Positions 60,375-64,000 of a stretch of DNA of 64,000 nucleotides are shown here, piece by piece. The stretch's first letter is position 1. Each line of letters starts with the position of its first letter. The stretch is from assembly GCF_028554725.1 (NCBI RefSeq), contig NC_071668.1, forward strand, positions 4,204,001 to 4,268,000, read 5' to 3'. The notes beneath the pieces are model-generated. The model had not been told where the DNA came from, searched no databases, and was given only the letters and a program-made list of their open reading frames with translations. Origin of the DNA: Zeugodacus cucurbitae (lineage: Eukaryota > Arthropoda > Insecta > Diptera > Tephritidae). The translations under genes and the position numbers were made by a program.

Positions 60375-63300
60375 TTAGTCTTCATAAGTATTCTCAAGTA
60401 TTGCATTGAATGAGAAGGGTTGGAAGGCATAACCCAGACCTTCGTAAAATTTGCTCATAAATTCAACCCTGTAAAGAAAAAAATAAAGAAATTAACTTAA
60501 AGTTTGAACATATGCATTTTTAAGTCTAAAAATATATTTACAGAATTTTTTTGAAAATAAAAATTTACTAAAAAATTTTCAAGAACGCTTTGGCAAGAGA
60601 AAGTTTCTCGATGAAACAAGTTATTTATAGGAAAATGGCTCAAAGCAAGCAAAAACTCAAAGACCCTTATCTAATATTTGCAGAAAAGTGTCTAAGAAAG
60701 ATCTACTAACTAACTAAGACCTTCGTGTCATAACTACTCACCAGTGCAGACGTAACGTGTGCAAGAATGCTGACAAACCCTCGATAATGACGAGAATGGC
60801 GACTGTGAAAAATGCCCACGCAGCGAATACGATATATAGAAAGATGGGACCACCGAAAATCAACGGCAGCATAAAGCCCTTTTGCATCACCATCATCCAC
60901 AAGACCTCTGATAATTCTATAATAACCAAAAACGGCAGCTAAACAAGAGTACGTAACTCGTTAACTATGCATAGAGTATACTTACGCGCATGCGCCAATG
61001 AGAGCGCCCACAAGCGCAGATAAGACGCCGTGTGCGAGATGGTGCTCAGCACATACTCGATGGTGTGTATGGCTTGCTTGATATACACCTCACTCATCGG
61101 TTCTTCTGCGTCAATGCTGTGACCGCCGCCGGCATGTCCGTTTGCCAATGGTTGCTGCGTATCACCCGAAACTGTTGAGATATGCACATCACCATTGGTG
61201 TATGCAGTTCGTGGCTGTAGTGTACAAAAATTAATTATTTGTTTCAAACCGAATTTTATGTATATTGCAAAGTACGCACCGCTCTTCGGACACGCTTAAA
61301 TTTCTCGTGCAATGGAGTGCCCAACAACATCCATGGTATGCAAAGTACCGCTATCACAACCAACACTATTTGTATTATCTCCTGACCCGCGTACATGTAC
61401 TCCTTGCAACCGTCCTTTGGTTCCGTGTATCCGAAGAGCATCATATTGATGAATAATATCAGTATGGATGGTGCGCATCCAGGGGTGAGCGCCTGCTCAG
61501 TGGCCTTACCCGAATACGCCACCCACTTGTAGAACATCATGAATACCAAATAACCGAAGAGTAATAGTAAAAACAACAGTTGTGGCAGGAACTCGAATAA
61601 AATATGTGAATACTTTTTGAAGTGTACAAAATTGATCAAAGACATGAAGACGCCGAAGACCATGTGTGTAAGTCCGAATATGATGGATAGTTTCATTTTG
61701 TAAGTATTCAAGAATATAATCTTATTCTCAGCCATTGCCCAAACCGGGTCCATACCATATGGATATACGCCGTCCAGATGGTAGAAAGGGTTTAATGTCA
61801 ACAGAGAGTTATTCCACACAGTTGAAGTATTGTAGTCCACATGCCAAGCGGAGCCGAAAATGTTCATGGACTTGGAGAAGACGTCGTTGTAAATGAAACC
61901 GGTGTAGAGTGAAAACAGACCCATAAGCAATATGATGTAGCGACCAGAAAAGAATAAATTGAATATTTCACCCTTATTCTTGCTGAGTTTCTTCTCATTC
62001 AGTACCATGTAGAGTGCCACAAGTAGCACTATTAAGCCGTGACCCATGTCACCAAACATCACGGCAAACAGAAAGGGGAATGTGATGCAGGTGTAGAGCG
62101 CCGGATTCACTTCGCGATAGGAACCGAGACCGTAGGCATCGATCAAATTCTGAAAACCGCGCGTAAACTTGTTCGTACGGTTATAGGTGGGCGGCTGTTC
62201 GTTCGTTTCGATCACATTTAGAAATGACGTAATCGTGCTATCCACCTTTGCCGAACCCCTGGCCAAAGCATCACGTACGATCGGCAAATCACAGCTGGGC
62301 ACCCAACCTTCACCGATGAGGCACTTACTACTCAGATCCATATTGAAAAGATTGAGCGTATGATAGATCGCCTTCATTTTCTTTACCATAATCGTCCATG
62401 CGGGTAAAATTTTTGCAGCAGAAACCAGCACACGATTGCGATGATCTGCCGTCTGATTAATCACTAATGTCAAATCTGCCAGACGCATATTCACATCTTT
62501 CAGCATCTCCTGTCGTTCCAAATACGAACTCGGACAGGGATAGACGGCGGCGTGATAGCCAGCGCAAACCTTTTTGATGCGCTGCTTCAACTGATCGCCT
62601 TGAAAGAAGGCGATAAAGACGGTCTGCGCCACCGTTTTGCCGGTATCGGCATCCAAATGCGGCTCGCTAAGATCGCTACGCTTAAGGAAGACATTACCCA
62701 TCGAGATGCGCCACAACATGCGTTCGAATGAGAAGAAGCGCTCCAGATTGATGATACCTGCAACGAAGCCCAATTGGCCGCGCTGCTGACCAGGTAGCGG
62801 TGGTGCATACTCAACGGCATCGGAGAAACGTTGCGAACTCAAATTGATGACTTCGTTGTCGGTGAAGAAATTATCCGCCTTCTCGAGTACGTACCTCAGC
62901 TCCAGCATGCCCTGATGGTTGGCATTCAGATTGACCTTGTTGGCGGCAAGTTCACGTATTTCGGTCTCAATCGCCTCCAGTTGCGCTTCCAGGTCAATGA
63001 TTTCTCGCGGGTACGGCGGTCGTGGCTCGTCCAGCACCTCGGGTATTTTGATGTCATCTTTGCGCAGCTCATTTTCGATGTAACGTATTTTACGCTCCAA
63101 TTCGTCGCAACGTCTGACCTCTGTCACGAATTTGCGCTGGAAAGCGCTAACTTGCGCATTCAACTGGAAGAGAAATTGCAACAAAATAAAGTGAAACCGA
63201 AAAACATTAAATTGGGGGTAAGCAAGGTGTGCATGGTAAACGGCGAAAATAAATAAAACAGCAAACATTTTGGTTTGATGTCACATTTTGCTTGGTATAA

Positions 63301-63692
63301 ACACAGTGGTGTAACATCGCACTAGTTATAAGGAAGACCACCTTCAAGTGGACTGAATATGAACTAGTCTCAAATATTGATTTAGTTCAAGAGAACGATT
63401 TGAGTTGCGTTCAAAGTCCAGCCGACCACTTATTAGTATGGAAAAAATCTGGTCTTTTGACAAGTGGAACTTGTGGTATGTGACACCAGTAAGGAACTAG
63501 TTGGCGACTAGTTCATTTCACTGCTGTCTTGCTTTGTTTTTGTTGTTATTATTATAAGTTATACTAGATACTTACATCACGAAACTGCACACAACCACTC
63601 TCGCCCAGTTCGGCCATCGATGAGTACGCTGCTTCCGGTTGTATAAACATTTGGCACAAGGCCATCGATTCACTGCGGAACATATCGCCCAT
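60375..63692 (-). CDS. Vha100: V-type H+-ATPase 100-kDa subunit a, five exons, complete
   Basis: Membrane subunit of the Vo sector that passes protons to the rotating c-ring when endosomes, lysosomes and apical membranes are acidified. Coding exons are 63692-63576, 63163-61280, 61214-60986, 60916-60742 and 60468-60375. All introns are GT-AG (412, 65, 69 and 273 bases) and phases join correctly to give 832 residues, the usual family length. Residues 1 to about 390 form the cytosolic N-terminal domain (MGDMFRSESMALCQMF start, coiled-coil region about 45-135, KKMKAIYHTLN). Membrane spans run from about 395 (FPFLFAVMFGDMGHG) to 800. R734 in SYLRLWALSLAHAQ, E789 and R799 in LHTLRLHW match the essential yeast Vph1 residues R735, E789 and R799. 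Exon 4 must start at 60916 to restore AHAQLSEVLW; the upstream AG at 60938 breaks the frame. Flies have several paralogues; the ending VEFMSKFYEG recalls Vha100-2, from memory. Confidence 0.96.
63164..63575 (-). other. Intron 1 of the V-ATPase a-subunit gene
   Basis: The donor GTAAGT begins at 63575 directly after the GAT codon of CVQFRD. The acceptor (cttccAG) precedes 63163, where exon 2 opens LNAQVSAFQRK. The intron is phase 0 and is the longest of the four. Its 3' part is open in frame with exon 2, so naive translation adds about 35 spurious hydrophobic residues to the exon. Confidence 0.93.
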
Positions 63693-64000
63693 GTTGACGC
63701 TTCACTTGGCATCAAGCGCTAAACATCAATAGCAATGTGTCAATGTGAATGTTTCTATCGAACACCCAGCTAACGTAGCTTGCAAACGTGTATATGTATC
63801 TCTAGCTTCGACGTCCGGCTTTGCCTTCTTGTTCTGTGTGTGCTTTTGGAATGTGTGAATCGTATGGGCAGCTGAAACATGAAAATAAAAGTATTTATTT
63901 ATCAAGTACACACATTGCTCACTACATGCGGTTTCAGGCTGACGCACGAGTGAGTCCACCACCAGCGCGCATTCTTACAGCGGGTGTGAGTAGCCGATCG
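63693..64000 (-). promoter_or_regulatory. 5' leader and upstream region of the V-ATPase gene
   Basis: The bases before the ATG read 'agtgaagcgtcaac', a good fly initiation context (purine-rich with CAAC). Possible 3' splice sites on the minus strand lie at 63719/63720 (tttAG) and about 63870 (tttcAG), so the leader may be split with a 5' exon further right. No TATA box or initiator can be fixed. A frame at 63726-63962 is probably leader or intron. Confidence 0.4.

Noticed and set aside
61256..63268. Single 670-codon frame as the whole V-ATPase gene
   Set aside because: Its first ~35 codons are intron 1 and its last five are intron 2. Exon boundaries at 63163 and 61280 restore the family sequence.

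Overview
The window reads as AT-rich nuclear DNA from a higher fly, most likely a tephritid fruit fly (Bactrocera/Ceratitis group). This rests on a split V-ATPase gene with short GT-AG introns, mariner-type transposon relics, interspersed repeats of the kind common in dipteran genomes, and abundant CA/GT and CAA/GTT microsatellites. The assignment is inference; no marker for the species is present.

Only one gene can be supported with confidence. At the right end, on the minus strand (60375-63692), is a complete five-exon gene for the 100-kDa 'a' subunit of the vacuolar H+-ATPase (Vha100 family, 832 residues), with a poly(A) signal just after its stop. Its proton-path residues R734, E789 and R799 are all present. 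Three short open frames (20289, 49751 and 52411) are listed as weak candidates only.

The remaining 60 kb is intergenic or intronic DNA filled with decayed mobile elements. Four copies of one mariner lineage (9840-10540, 13619-14285, 34889-35797, 41231-42015) are each broken differently, and none keeps all three catalytic aspartates. Two further Tc1/mariner-type lineages are represented by relics at 46225 and 50869. Two 5'-truncated LINE fragments carry an RNase H domain (30082-30666 and 43183-43961). The second has an exact 11-bp target-site duplication and a CCTAA-repeat tail. ORF-less interspersed families with hairpin ends occur at 1-655, 5690-6175, 11394-11982, 54870-54960 and 57942-59324. 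A third family with a conserved head and tail lies at 4786-6320, 39845-40508 and 40900-41226. Two MITE-like inverted-repeat elements lie at 49398 and 53921.

The simple and tandem repeats are striking. They include a 12-copy, roughly 76-bp satellite (7505-8400), five degenerate ~100-bp units (15508-15985), two clusters of CGATA/TATCGATA repeats (37647 and 48475), TTCGAA-rich blocks duplicated locally (23410, 25510, 27395), and a CCGG minisatellite. Next to the minisatellite lies a short tandem array rich in consensus-like ecdysone-receptor inverted repeats and CACGTG E-boxes (5498-5690). I see no evidence of a new multi-gene system. The E-box/EcRE array, the CGATA clusters, the shared hairpin architecture of the ORF-less repeats and the LINE tail are the items most worth checking.
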